Origin: Petrosia ficiformis
Lineage: Eukaryota > Porifera > Demospongiae > Haplosclerida > Petrosiidae
Assembly (NCBI GenBank): GCA_947044365.1
Contig: OX345636.1
Coordinates: 25,905,466-25,969,465 of the forward strand
Length of the DNA stretch: 64,000 nt
Direction of reading: 5' to 3'
In this document: one piece after another, positions 31,012-40,960 of the stretch
Position numbering within the stretch: the first letter of the stretch is position 1
Layout of the letters: the number at the start of each line of letters is the position of its first letter
Position numbers and translations under genes: made by a program
The notes under the pieces: model-generated
What the model was told of the DNA's origin: nothing
Databases searched by the model: none
The model's input: only the letters and a program-made list of their open reading frames with translations

Positions 31012-32816
31012 GGATCAAGTATAATATACGGGCAGAGCAACGTAGCGATCTAATGAAGCCACAAGAGTGTTACCGGTGTTCCACCCACCACTTCCGGATT
31101 CGTCACCTTATTAATTATGCACGATAGGTGTGGCAGGTTGTAACATTGCATATTGCTCGTTAACATGCTGATGATATCCCTACCGACAAGAGGCCTAAAC
31201 TGGGGGGGCTGCGCCCCCCCTAACCCCCCCCCCCTGTTTGTCAGGAACAACAGTGTTACAAGTGTTCCACCCACCATTGTTAGTGATTGTGTTAACTTTT
31301 TGTATGTATATCAGATTGTGTATTGCAAAAAAAGAAGGTAAAGAATTTTTCAATTTGAATAGATGATTTTAAATATACTGAATTATTGGTTATATACTTG
31401 TATATTCTCTTACTTTCAATATAATACATGCTTGATTGATAATTAATTTATACAGGGTACCACATGCTGATGTCTCGGTAAATGTTTTGAACTGCATCAT
31501 CAGTTGTTTTACCATACCTCTCCCTCCACATGAATTCATCTAAATAAGACGGTAATTGACTACGGTGACACCCCTTCATTCTTTTTAATTTAGTCTTCAC
31601 ACGGTTCCAGTATGACTCAATATTTTGAGTGTGTACACCAGTTTGTGGGTCAATAAAGTATACTGAGTGATTTACTTGACTATGTTGCCCAACCCCTGGA
31701 ACTTGAATTACATTATGGTAGGCCCGCCAGCTATCAGACCATACTGTTGTACCTGGCAGTATACGATCTCTGATTATTGGTAGTAAGGTGTTGGCATCTC
31801 TGGTGGAAACTATCTCCATATACCCTAAGGAAGGTTGTGTTGATGTGCTACACATGTCAAATACCCACACTTCCTTATCTGCTGGACGCCCTCGATGGAA
31901 CTGCAAAGAAGTTATCATGATAATGGATATGCTGGTGTAAGGTAAATTACAAATCTTTTTTTTTACCTTAGGTTTATGAGAAAATACAGACTCATCAATG
32001 TGAACTATAGTTCCATGGCCTCCTAACTTTATTGGTGGATCCAAATTACAGAGCCTATAACTACAGGCTTCTCTTAACCACTGATAAACCTATCAGAAGA
32101 TATCACACTGAGATGTAAATTCTGTAATATAACATTAAATGTTCTATATAGCTGACAACAATGTCAGGCCTATTTAAAATATAATATAAATTATTATATT
32201 ATTTATATTTTATACCAGTCCAGTCTTTCTTGGTTCAGTATACTCATAACAGTGAAAATAATAATAATATTTCAGTACCTGAATTGCTGTTGCTTTGGTG
32301 ACCTCTGCTTCTTCTGCAGCATCTGTCACAGGGTATTGCCGTGCCCACCAATAAATTAGTATCAACCATTTCTGAAGTGTTAGCTTTGACTTTTCAAAGA
32401 AGCTACCATCTCTTATGGTTATACGTTTGTTACAATGTGGACAGCGCCATCGACAACCATCATTAATATCATTTCTATCCTGTAGTTCCATAGCAGTCCC
32501 ACAGGCACACTGCTTCTGTGCAGCTAGAAGATGTTTACTTTGCAAGAATGATATGATGCCTGATGTGCCACCAAACATCATAGGGCCTAACTGAAACAGT
32601 GACATCAATATTTCTTGTATTTTGTAATTCCTGCCAGTGATTCCCGCCAGTGAAACGTGTGAGCCCATTGCCACTCGCCGAAACACTGCCATTGCCACTC
32701 GCCGAAACACTCTTGTGGCTTCATTAGATCGCGGAAGTGGTGGGTGGAACACTGGTAACACTCTTGTGGCTTCATTAGATCGCTACGTTGCTCTGCCCGT
32801 ATATTATATTTGATCC
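31012..32816 (-). mobile_element. Complete Merlin DNA transposon with 8-bp target duplication
   Basis: The element is 1805 bp and is flanked by the direct repeat aaatacac at 31004-31011 and 32817-32824. The termini are inverted: ggatcaagtataatatacgg on the left against ggatcaaatataatatacgg read from the right, followed by gcagagcaacgtagcgatct and more than 60 bp of further inverted match. Internal copies of the block gtgttccacccacca occur at 31078, 31264 and, inverted, near 32740. An 8-bp duplication is the known signature of Merlin. The single gene inside (31448-32605) is intact. Confidence 0.9.
31448..32605 (-). CDS. Merlin (IS1016/ISXO2-like) transposase, three exons, apparently intact
   Basis: Exons 32279-32605, 31967-32089 and 31448-31900 join in frame to 300 residues. 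The first ATG that is not inside the terminal repeat is at 32605 (MSLFQLGPMMFGGTSGIISF). The N-terminal zinc ribbon has CACGTAM and CRWRCPHCNKRI. A helix-turn-helix-like part follows (AAEEAEVTKATAIQVYQWLR), then the DDE core: D in TIVHIDESVFSHKPK, D in TTVWSDSWRAYHNV and E in HTQNIESYWNRVKTKL. It ends in ISMWYPV with a stop at 31448. No stop or frameshift interrupts it, and the length is normal for Merlin. The reaction is cut-and-paste transposition with 8-9 bp duplications. Splice sites are inferred; introns are 66-189 bp. Confidence 0.85.
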
Positions 32817-32859
32817 AAATACACTAAGAAAGTGAGTGAATTCCTACTTATCCTATTAT

Positions 32860-32973
32860 TGTTATAATATAATGTTTTTGTTAGTGAGTACTCGTGTTAC
32901 AGATTTGCAACATCAGTTAAAGTTTGCTACGTGAATTTGTTGCAGATCTGCAACAATAGCCGCTAAAGGTTAA
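32860..32973. mobile_element. piggyBac-type 5' end with subterminal palindromes and TTAA
   Basis: Two related motifs, cagatttgcaacatc at about 32900 and gttgcagatctgcaac at about 32938-32954, precede caatagccgctaaagg and TTAA at 32970-32973. This is the same layout as the ends of MITEs B and C. Its position upstream of exon 1 of the minus-strand piggyBac (30828), apart from the Merlin insertion, suggests it is the outer 5' end of that element. Confidence 0.6.
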
Positions 32974-34204
32974 TCATCGTGAGAGCCCCTCAAATGAGGC
33001 CTAATAATTATGCACACTACTGTCACTAGGAATGCACCTGAGAGTGTATAGGGTCCCAATGCCACATATCAGTCCTTTAAGACAATAATTACAATTTTTA
33101 CTTTCATGTATAAGGTAAATGTCAATATTGACTAACCCTGGGGTAGGTTTAAGCTTTGGCAATACAATAGAATTATACTACTGACATCTGGAGTAAAAAT
33201 GAAAAGTTAACCCTATGCTGTCATAGGAATGGGGATTTCATCAAGCAGGAAGTGAAACAACTGTATAAAAAAAACACTTCTTACATGATTCTTGTCCAGT
33301 GCAGGGCTTATGATAACGTCCGGACATCGGACAATTTCCGGTTAAAATTGCCACGTGTCCGTTCATAATTTATTCGTGAGGACAAAATGTCGGCTGAAAT
33401 ATGGGCGTGGTTAACGAGCCTGACGGCCAAGACTTTACTGCTACATTCTCTCAGAAGGATCCAGACCTAAACAAAGTTGATATTCCAGATGATGAAGGCT
33501 CTGTCCAACTTCACCTGCAGTCACAGGTCTTTATTCCATGTGGCAAAAGCAAAAAGATTATCTTCACAAAGATGGGCGTGACCGCTAGTTTTGGTCGAGT
33601 TGTATCAGGTTCTCCTGCCTTCATAGATATTAGAAAAGGCTTGAAACTTGCTTCGAAGTTAGCATGAGGTCTAGTGAGTATGTAAACATCTTAAGTTCAT
33701 GTTAACAAATGTGAAGCTTCAGTTTTCTGGTCAATTCTTGACGGTCAATTTCTCCGTTCCGTACACGATCGTTTCAATGAATATTTTTAAATTACCGTAA
33801 ATGTGCGTAGCGCAAAACAGTACGTTGACATATACAGTACTTCTTGTTACTTTCTTTCAACAAAATGTCTTCTTTTCGTGAGTTAGAAGAGAGGCATGGT
33901 GTTGACTTACGTAGGTTCAGGCTATAAGAATAAGCAAGCCTGTACTACATTCTCATAATCTAATAATGTAAAAATTGTTAAGAATTATTGCTGTAATTAT
34001 GCTATAATTGTGCTATAATTGAAATTGTCAGGTCAAATTAAGGAGACTGACATTTTGTCAGATCACTATTCATTTCTTATCATAAGCACTGCAGTGTAGT
34101 CTGCTGACATGATACAATTGCGTAGGGTTGGGTTTATTTAAAAATATTTCAACCATCATCACATTTAAAAAAAAAAAAATGGAGTTTAATGTAAGTAATT
34201 AACT
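32974..34204 (+). other. Region with one unassigned ORF
   Basis: An 88-codon frame at 33401-33667 (plus) reads GVVNEPDGQDFTATFSQKDP and SGSPAFIDIRKGLKLASK; it opens at an ATG but has no recognised domain, and ttcgtgaggacaaaatg precedes another ATG at 33387. A motif pair cgtccggacatcgg and ggacaatttccgg at 33319-33344 resembles the palindrome ends at 29.7 kb. Nothing else is supported before 34205. Confidence 0.3.
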
Positions 34205-35290
34205 GTGCAGTGGAATTTCATAAAACAGTCACCAACCACTATTTTTGCATGGAAAATGTTTACCTAGTATTATTTCGTGAACTGTAGGCAATCTGATAAC
34301 AGGCCGTAATGTGGCATTCCTTTTCTCTATGAGTGGAGTCATAGGCGTAGGAAAATAGTCAAATCAGGGGGGGCTAGTTAGGTAATGTTTCGTGGGCGCG
34401 CAAGCGTGCCCGCGAAACATTACCTTATAATTAACTATTCATGAGGGGCATGGTCAATTAACTGACTGTGAACTGTGTTCACATTATCAACGTGATGGTA
34501 AACTATATTTCATTAATCGTTGTGTTAATTTTTTAACCTTTGATGTAACATATTGTTTTGTAATTATTTGAAACTTTGTTATCAATACTGATTAAAATTG
34601 TCCGAAATATGTTTGACGTCTGTCATTAGTAGAAATAAATTCTTTTGCAACATTTAATATATCTAGTTCATCCAATCTATCCTTGTGTGTATGCATTAAT
34701 GTGACATCATTAAGCCTTTCTTATGGATCATTGTACACCATAAATAGTTTTTAAGCCTTCCAAGACATGAAAATGTTCTTTCAGCCATTGCAGTGGACAT
34801 TGGGATAGTGAGATAAATTCGTAGTACTCGATCTATTTATAGGTCACAAAAATCCCCTGGTAATTCCACACATTCACCATTACATGACTTAATTAACAGG
34901 TGCTTTAAACTTCTCTCCATGAGGGCATGTGTATTACATTTAACTCTTTGAAGACTGACTTTATAGCTGACTTATTAGCCCCTTGCATTATAAATAAAAC
35001 AGAAATGTGTAATAGAAGTCTATCTGTTTTTTGTTAATTAGCTGCTTGTAATTACAAGACAGCCAAAATTTTCAAGGTAAGAAATGATTATCAATTTATC
35101 ATATACATGCATGTTTTACTGTTAAGTTTATTTTTGTTTTTAGGGGTGGTAAGCCCCCTTTTCTTTGTTATAGATATTCATTACCATGTTGTAATATATA
35201 ATAGAGTAATTTTATTGAGCCTTAATAACACGGTAAGAGTTTTTTAATTATCAATAACAATAATAAAATTATTATTAATAAAAACTGAAC

Positions 35291-35315
35291 GTTTCGACCC
35301 GAAGGTCTTCTTCAG
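35291..35315 (-). ncRNA. Hammerhead-ribozyme-like core in the Penelope 3' region
   Basis: On the minus strand the sequence has CTGAAGA, a stem gacc-ttcg-ggtc with a tetraloop, then GAAAC. CUGANGA followed by stem II and GAAA is the conserved hammerhead core, and Penelope-like elements are known to carry hammerhead motifs in their terminal repeats. An extra A before stem II and unverified stems I and III leave activity open. Confidence 0.5.
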
Positions 35316-35496
35316 CAGTATACAAAAAACAAAACCAAATAGCCTATTTATATACGGACAGATAACAAGTGATGACATCATGACAGTACAAAGAGTGAGA
35401 ACAATGATGGTACAGGAATACAAAGGGTAGTACAGAAAATAACAAGGTTTGACAATGATGGTACAAGAAAAGTAAACTATGACATGAAGGTTTAGA

Positions 35497-36969
35497 TTAA
35501 GTCTGTGATGGTAGAATAGAGTCCCAAGACGGATTAATGTGTACTCCAGGGTCTGTATTGATGGTGTCAGAAGTACTTTTTATTAAGATAGCTTCTCTGA
35601 TCTTTCTTCTTCTCCAATTTTCTTCAACTGCTAAAACTTCACACTTGTCCCATAGAATACTGTGACCTGTAGAATGAACATGTACTGATATAGCATTGTT
35701 ATGATCTCCGATCTTGATAGCTCTCTTGTGTTCACTCATCCTGATCTTGAAAGTCCTTCCGGTTTCACCTATGTAAGTTCCACCACATTCACAATGAATG
35801 GCATAAATGACCCCCGTCTTTTCAAAGGGTGGAATCGGTGTTTTGACTTGTGTCAACATATTCCCAAGTGTGCTTTTACTGGTAAAGGCAATTTTCACTG
35901 GTAGATGTTTACAAACTACATCAATATTCTCACTGAGTCCCGGAGTGTATGGCAACACAAGGGTCTTAATCTCTTCATTAGTTCCCTTTTCCCCATGATC
36001 TTGTTTGGGGCATGTGCCGGTCTTCTTCCTCAGTGCTGCCTGGACTTTCTGTCTTGGGTAGCCATTGTCCATAAAGATATTCTTTAACTTTTTTCTCTCA
36101 TCACTCTCCATTCTATCATCTCCACAAATCTTCTCAGCCCTAGATCTAAGTGTTTTGATGATCCCCATTTTCACTCTGGGGTGATGGCTAGATCTATAGT
36201 TGAGATACCTGTTGGTGTTTGTAGGTTTCTGGTAGATGTCAGTTGTGAGTCTGTTATCTTTCCTCTCAACTAGTACATCTAGAAAGGGTAACTTACCACT
36301 TACCTCTTCCTCCATTGTGAAGTCTATTCTTGTGTGAAGTCCATTAAGATGTTCCAAGAACTCACCAAGGTGGTTTTCTCCATGTTGCCACACCACAAAC
36401 GTATCATCGACATACCTTAGCCACAGTTTTGGTGGTAAATCACATGTGACTAAAGCTGTTCCTTCAAAGTCCTCCATAAAGATGTTAGCAACAACTGGAG
36501 ACAACGGAGACCCCATGGCGGTACCATCTTTCTGCTCATAAAAACAGTCATTAAACCTAAAGAAAGTGGATCTGAGACAGAGATTAGTTAAATCACAAAT
36601 CTCATCAATTGTTAAGGTGGTTCTCTCATCTAAAGTGTCATCTACAACTAATCGATCACGTATGATCCTGAGGGAATCATCAATAGGCACCATGGTGAAA
36701 AGACTTTTAACATCAAAGCTAACTAGTCTGTCCACCTCTTGCAATTCTATCTCCGATATCCTCTCAACAAAATGAGACGAGTTACGGATATATGAATTGG
36801 TTTTGCCTACAATTGGTGACAAAATACGGCAAAGCTCTTTTGCCAACTGGTAGGTTGGAGACCCAATTGTACTAACAATCGGTCTAAGAGGTATACCGGC
36901 TTTATGCACCTTAGGTAGTCCATATATCTGGGGACATTTAGATTGTTGGGGTGTTAAGCGTTTGTACAA
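35497..36969 (-). CDS. Penelope-like element ORF: reverse transcriptase plus GIY-YIG nuclease, 5'-truncated
   Basis: An uninterrupted 490-codon frame. Reverse transcriptase blocks in order: QIYGLPKVHKAGIPLRPIVS, RLVSFDVKSLFTMVP, KDGTAMGSPLSPVVANIFME, LWLRYVDDTFVVW (catalytic YVDD) and GKLPFLDVLVERK. A linker leads to the GIY-YIG nuclease GVIYAIHCECGGTYIGETGR followed by MSEHKRAI. This domain order is unique to Penelope-like elements. The frame is open to its 5' edge at about 36975, where the hAT right end begins, and it lacks the usual N-terminal part, so the copy is truncated. It starts at a TTG in the frame, not at a proven initiator. The 3' part runs to about 35200 with a hammerhead-like motif at 35291-35315. 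Confidence 0.9.
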   Translation of the reverse strand: MYKRLTPQQSKCPQIYGLPKVHKAGIPLRPIVSTIGSPTYQLAKELCRILSPIVGKTNSYIRNSSHFVERISEIELQEVDRLVSFDVKSLFTMVPIDDSLRIIRDRLVVDDTLDERTTLTIDEICDLTNLCLRSTFFRFNDCFYEQKDGTAMGSPLSPVVANIFMEDFEGTALVTCDLPPKLWLRYVDDTFVVWQHGENHLGEFLEHLNGLHTRIDFTMEEEVSGKLPFLDVLVERKDNRLTTDIYQKPTNTNRYLNYRSSHHPRVKMGIIKTLRSRAEKICGDDRMESDERKKLKNIFMDNGYPRQKVQAALRKKTGTCPKQDHGEKGTNEEIKTLVLPYTPGLSENIDVVCKHLPVKIAFTSKSTLGNMLTQVKTPIPPFEKTGVIYAIHCECGGTYIGETGRTFKIRMSEHKRAIKIGDHNNAISVHVHSTGHSILWDKCEVLAVEENWRRRKIREAILIKSTSDTINTDPGVHINPSWDSILPSQT

Positions 36970-37692
36970 AGGGGGGGCAATAGCCCCCCTAGCCCCCTCC
37001 CTTTCCTATGCCTATGAGTGGAGTAATGAGCGCATCAACCAAGTCTAATTGAAAAGTGTCTAACTCTTTTATGCAATGTTTAATGACTTCTGTATAATTA
37101 TAACAAAACTATTTAGAATTGCCATCTCAATAAGTCTCCAGATAACTCTCCTGTACCATTTCATTGACTTGCATCCTATTGCATAGTAGACAATGTATTA
37201 GTCAGCGATATCAACCCCACCCATCGAATCATTATAATGGTGCACCATCAAAGGGATGGTCATATCCTTTTGATGAACCATGACGACGCACTGTAGTTGT
37301 CAGTTTGTATGACAAGTTGAGAGCAAATGCATTACTCCCTTTTGAAAGAACTTGCATGCTGTGATATCAGCATCATCTCCTTTTTTTGAGTCTAAGAGAG
37401 CTGAAGTAGGCTCTGGGGAAATTCACCCATCTATAAACATGTTCCAACAGCATCTGTACTTCTCAGTAGTAGATTATTGAATAATGTTGGGCTTCTGTAA
37501 AAATTGTCCATGAAAACACAATACCCTTGATCTAAGTAATCTTTCATCAATCTCATAACAACATGGTAAGTAGCAACTTTATTATCATCTGGATTATCAA
37601 CATGTCCAGTATAGATCTCAAAATTCAAGATATAACCAGTCTCTGCATCGCATACAACAAAAACTTTTACATCCCACTTTGTACGTTTATTA

Positions 37693-38253
37693 ACCCGAGC
37701 GCGTAGGCGGAGGGTTATAGTAATCGGTTTGTGTGTGTGTGTGTGTGTGTTCCCACTAATCTTTGCAATGGCTTACTTTTGAAGATTCTTGGTCACTGCG
37801 AAGGAAAGAGCACACTAGGTCTACTGCGAGATTCAAGCGATTTGCAAGAAAACCCTTCAATGAAAAAGATACAGTCGTGCGAAGTGGAAAAATAGTCATC
37901 AGTCACGCCTATGTAACGTTGTTAATTAAATTGGTTAATCAGAACGTAGGAGGAGGTTATAGTAATGAGGAACGCCCTGTTTCATTGGTGCATTCATAAT
38001 CTTTTTAGCAAGGGTTCTGCACTTTAGTGCATTCATTTTTTATATAAACTCGAAAAGATAACCTACACTACAAAAAACTTGTGCGTTATACTAATTCCAA
38101 CTGTAGCAACCACTCAAAAAGTTTTACAATATTTAATTATAACACCTTTAAATGTTCAAAACAACATCGCAGCATAATACATGGTACAAAAATATTAACA
38201 GTATATATAACAAAGACAATTACTCAAACGGTGGTCAGCAACAAGTAGTGTAA
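37693..38253 (+). repeat. Repeat with cccgagcgcg start, (GT)n and degenerate ORF
   Basis: Begins right at a TTAA with cccgagcgcgtaggcggagg and contains (GT)n at 37730-37750. A second gtaggaggaggttatagtaatg near 37945 echoes the first gtaggcggagggttatagta. The 78-codon ORF at 37763-37999 overlaps it but has no recognised motif. The sequence looks like an unclassified interspersed repeat. Confidence 0.4.
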
Positions 38254-39140
38254 TTAGGGAAGGAATTTACAAAAGTCACTTGTAATAGCCAAATAGGTGG
38301 AACCCTTCTTTGATTTGTCAGGCAATCCTAGAACACATTCTTGTGTGAAAATAAGGAATTCTTTTACAGGTTTTGAGTACTCCAAATTGAAGACATAATA
38401 CATTGAAAAGCACAAGAACAAAGCCTTAACACAATCATTTGCTTCAAAAATTACGTTGTTCTCTACCACTAAATAGTACTTGCCAGGGAAGAAGATGATT
38501 CGAGGTGCTGGCCTTACCTTAGTGGAGTTTGCTTTAAAACGTCTTCCATAGATTCATTACTCTAAAATGATAACAAAATTTAGTAAAAAGATTATTAATA
38601 TTGGCAGTGAATAATACCTTGAATTCTTCATATAAATATATAAGAGCATTGTCCACACAATAACAGCTTGGCTCATGGCTACTTTTATTATCACACTCAT
38701 CGTCATCTATATTGATGATACATTTTCAATTGCTTCCCGCTCAACTGATCACACTTTTTTAATATACCAGGAATCCATTTTAAGCGCCAGTCTTGGGATG
38801 CATTTTTAACAACATCTTTTTTCTGTAAGATCAAGTCGACTTCTTGCTCAATCTGCGTATAGAAAAAATAGGATTTACCACCACTTCCCTCAATCAACTT
38901 GCTTACACTGTAAGGGTAAGTGAATCCCTTATAAATGAAAACAAAACTTCCAACACTATCTCCAGATTCTAACACGTAATCTCGTCGATTGGTAAAGGTG
39001 TTTTTCATCAGTGTCAGAACCACTGGGATTGTCATGTTCCAACTCCTTCAGTGCAGCATTATTGCTCTCAATAGAGATTTCAAACACAGGGGGAATTGTT
39101 GGGTATAATCTCACGTTTGAAGACTTTGGTCGACCTCGCT
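38254..39140 (-). pseudogene. SAMD3-like protein, second copy, minus strand
   Basis: The minus strand from about 39125 reads RPKSSNVRLYPTIPPVFEIS, then after a shift TLMKNTFTNRRDYVLESGDS and YTQIEQEVDLILQKKDVVKN. Next come DDDECDNKSSHEPSCYCVDN, an intron, SNESMEDVLKQTPL, and the last part PAPRIIFFPGKYYLVVENNV with FEANDCVKALFLCFSMYYVF and NLEYSKPVKEFLIFTQECVL. 'LMK.T...RR.YVL', 'D.V.ALFLCF..YYVFN.EY' and the final helix match the C-terminal domain of SAMD3-like proteins and the 4.0-5.5 kb gene. At least three frame changes indicate decay. The 5' part runs into the CATA microsatellite at 39180 and is lost. Confidence 0.6.
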
Positions 39141-39179
39141 TGGTGTACTACTCATTCCTTCAGCAGGGTCAGAGGCAGA

Positions 39180-39745
<566 letters not shown>

Positions 39746-39803
39746 CTAATATTTTATAAATAGTAATAATAGATTATATATGGTACTTTACTCAACCCAT
39801 TAA

Positions 39804-40960
39804 AGATCACCTTTGATGATGGTCAAGACTCGGAAAAACTATCATTCCAAATTGAGCATGATACCATCCCAGAATTAAATGAAGTTACTACGGTAACGTT
39901 AATACAGATAATAGAGAATGGTGTTCCTTTATATCTATCCATCTACCCATACACTATGCATCTATCCATCTATCCATCTATCTATCTATCCATATATTCA
40001 TCTATCTATCTGTCTATTTATCGATCAATCCAATCATCCACTCATCTATCCATCCACTCATTTATTCATCCACTCATCTTTCCATCCACTCATCTATCTT
40101 TCCATCCACTCATCTATCCATCCACTCATCTATCTATCCATCCACTCATTTATCTATCTATCCACTCATTTATTCATCCACTCATCTATCCATCCACTCA
40201 TCTATCTATCCATCCACTCATTTATCTATCTATCCACTCATTTATTCATCCACTCATCTATCTATCCATCCACTCATTTATCCATCCACTCATCTATCTA
40301 TCTATCCACTCATCTATCTATCCATCCATTCATCTATCTATCCATCCACTCATTTATTCATCCACTCATCTATCTATCCATCCATTCATCTATCTATCCA
40401 TCCACTCATTTATTCATCCACTCATCTATCTATCCATTCATTCATACAGTACTATGACAGATGATTCTCTTCCTTTAAATGAACAAGCAACAGCTACTGA
40501 AGATTATGAAATAATATTTCAGATGAACAAACCTTCGCATCAATCAACATCACTATACTACATGTTAGACTGATTCCCATTCTTATGTCTCTTATCCCAC
40601 ATTCTCATTCCCATTTTTGTCTTTCTATCCTCTCATCCTCATTTCTATTCCTATTCTCATTTTCATCCCCAATCCTCATCCCTATTCCTATCCTTATCCT
40701 TGTTCCTATTCCTATCCTCATATCATTTTCTACCTCTCTTCATTTCTTTCTCTCATCTTGTTCATTTCTTTTTATCAAATGATTCTAGGATGATATTCCG
40801 GGAAATCTTTTATGTTCAAATCACAAGTGTTGAGCTCTTGAGTATGTTTGATTCTGAGGGGGCTAACTGTCGTCATGTGGATGCGGACAGACAAAACATA
40901 CGAATAAATATCGTTGAGACTGACAATTCAAGAGGAATATTGGAAACTGTAAGTACACAC
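39804..40960 (+). pseudogene. Calx-beta domain exons, split by an (ATCC/ATCT)n microsatellite
   Basis: At 39804 the plus strand reads ITFDDGQDSEKLSFQIEHDT and IPELNEVTT before gtaacg. This is the core of a Calx-beta motif: 'F.dGq..k.....i..D.iPE..E'. A second part at about 40787-40948 reads REIFYVQITSVELL, then DRQNIRINIVETDNSRGILE with a donor gtaagtac. Upstream of it DDIPGN is present in a different frame. The pieces would encode one to two Calx-beta repeats as in sodium-calcium exchangers and large adhesion receptors, which bind calcium. Between them lies a tetranucleotide repeat (39940-40450) and the segment SLPLNEQATATEDYEIIFQM. The frame break and the microsatellite argue for a decayed or incomplete gene. 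Confidence 0.5.
39940..40450. repeat. (ATCC/ATCT)n microsatellite
   Basis: Nearly uninterrupted tatccatcta and ccactcat units on the plus strand, with higher-order repeats of about 50-60 bp. The 179- and 205-codon frames over it are artefacts. Confidence 0.95.

Larger units (their letters stand above)
34340..37016 (-). mobile_element. hAT element with 8-bp target duplication, internally replaced by a Penelope insertion
   Basis: Flanked by agtggagt at 34332-34339 and 37017-37024. The termini are inverted: cataggcgtaggaaa on the left and cataggcataggaaa read from the right. Near the left end a strong hairpin (ggtaatgtttcgtgggcgcg against its wobble complement, 34381-34425) is present. On the minus strand at 34590-34950 the hAT dimerisation region is readable: LMERSLKHLLIKSCNGE, then YLTIPMSTAMAERTFSCLGR and RLKNYL, with several stops. 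The rest of the transposase is missing; a Penelope element occupies the space to about 36975. The 8-bp duplication and dimerisation block support hAT. Confidence 0.85.
34210..37690 (-). pseudogene. piggyBac transposase (copy 3), C-terminal half, split by a hAT element
   Basis: On the minus strand, from 37690 down, the frame pieces read KWDVKVFVVCDAETGYI, FEIYTGHVDNPDDNKVATYH, KDYLDQGYCVFMDNFYRSPT, then GGVDIADQYIVYYAIG-like and WYRRVIWRLFEMAILNSF-like segments in shifted frames, ending LVDALITPL at 37017. The hAT element 34340-37016 is inserted there. Beyond it the frame resumes at 34339 with IEKRNATLRPVIRLPTVHEI and LGKHFPCKNSGW before a TGA. 'VFMDNFYxSP' and 'GGVDxxDQ' are piggyBac hallmarks. 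Stops and shifts at several places show decay before or after the hAT insertion. The left part ends at TTAA (37689-37692), where unrelated sequence begins. Confidence 0.7.

Noticed and set aside
31190..31240. G/C-run block in the Merlin element as a possible quadruplex or terminator
   Set aside because: It is a short inverted gggggg/cccccc pair without further context; most likely subterminal repeat sequence of the transposon.
35701..36775. Plus-strand ORFs opposite the Penelope ORF
   Set aside because: Antisense shadows of an intact 490-codon frame with RT and GIY-YIG motifs.
37693..38253. TTAA plus cccgag start as another piggyBac-type element
   Set aside because: No second TTAA with a matching inverted end was found; kept only as an unclassified repeat.
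39918..40573. ORFs of 179 and 205 codons with SIHPLIYLS-type repeats
   Set aside because: Translation of the ATCC/ATCT microsatellite; not a protein gene, although the last residues overlap a possible exon near 40450-40560.
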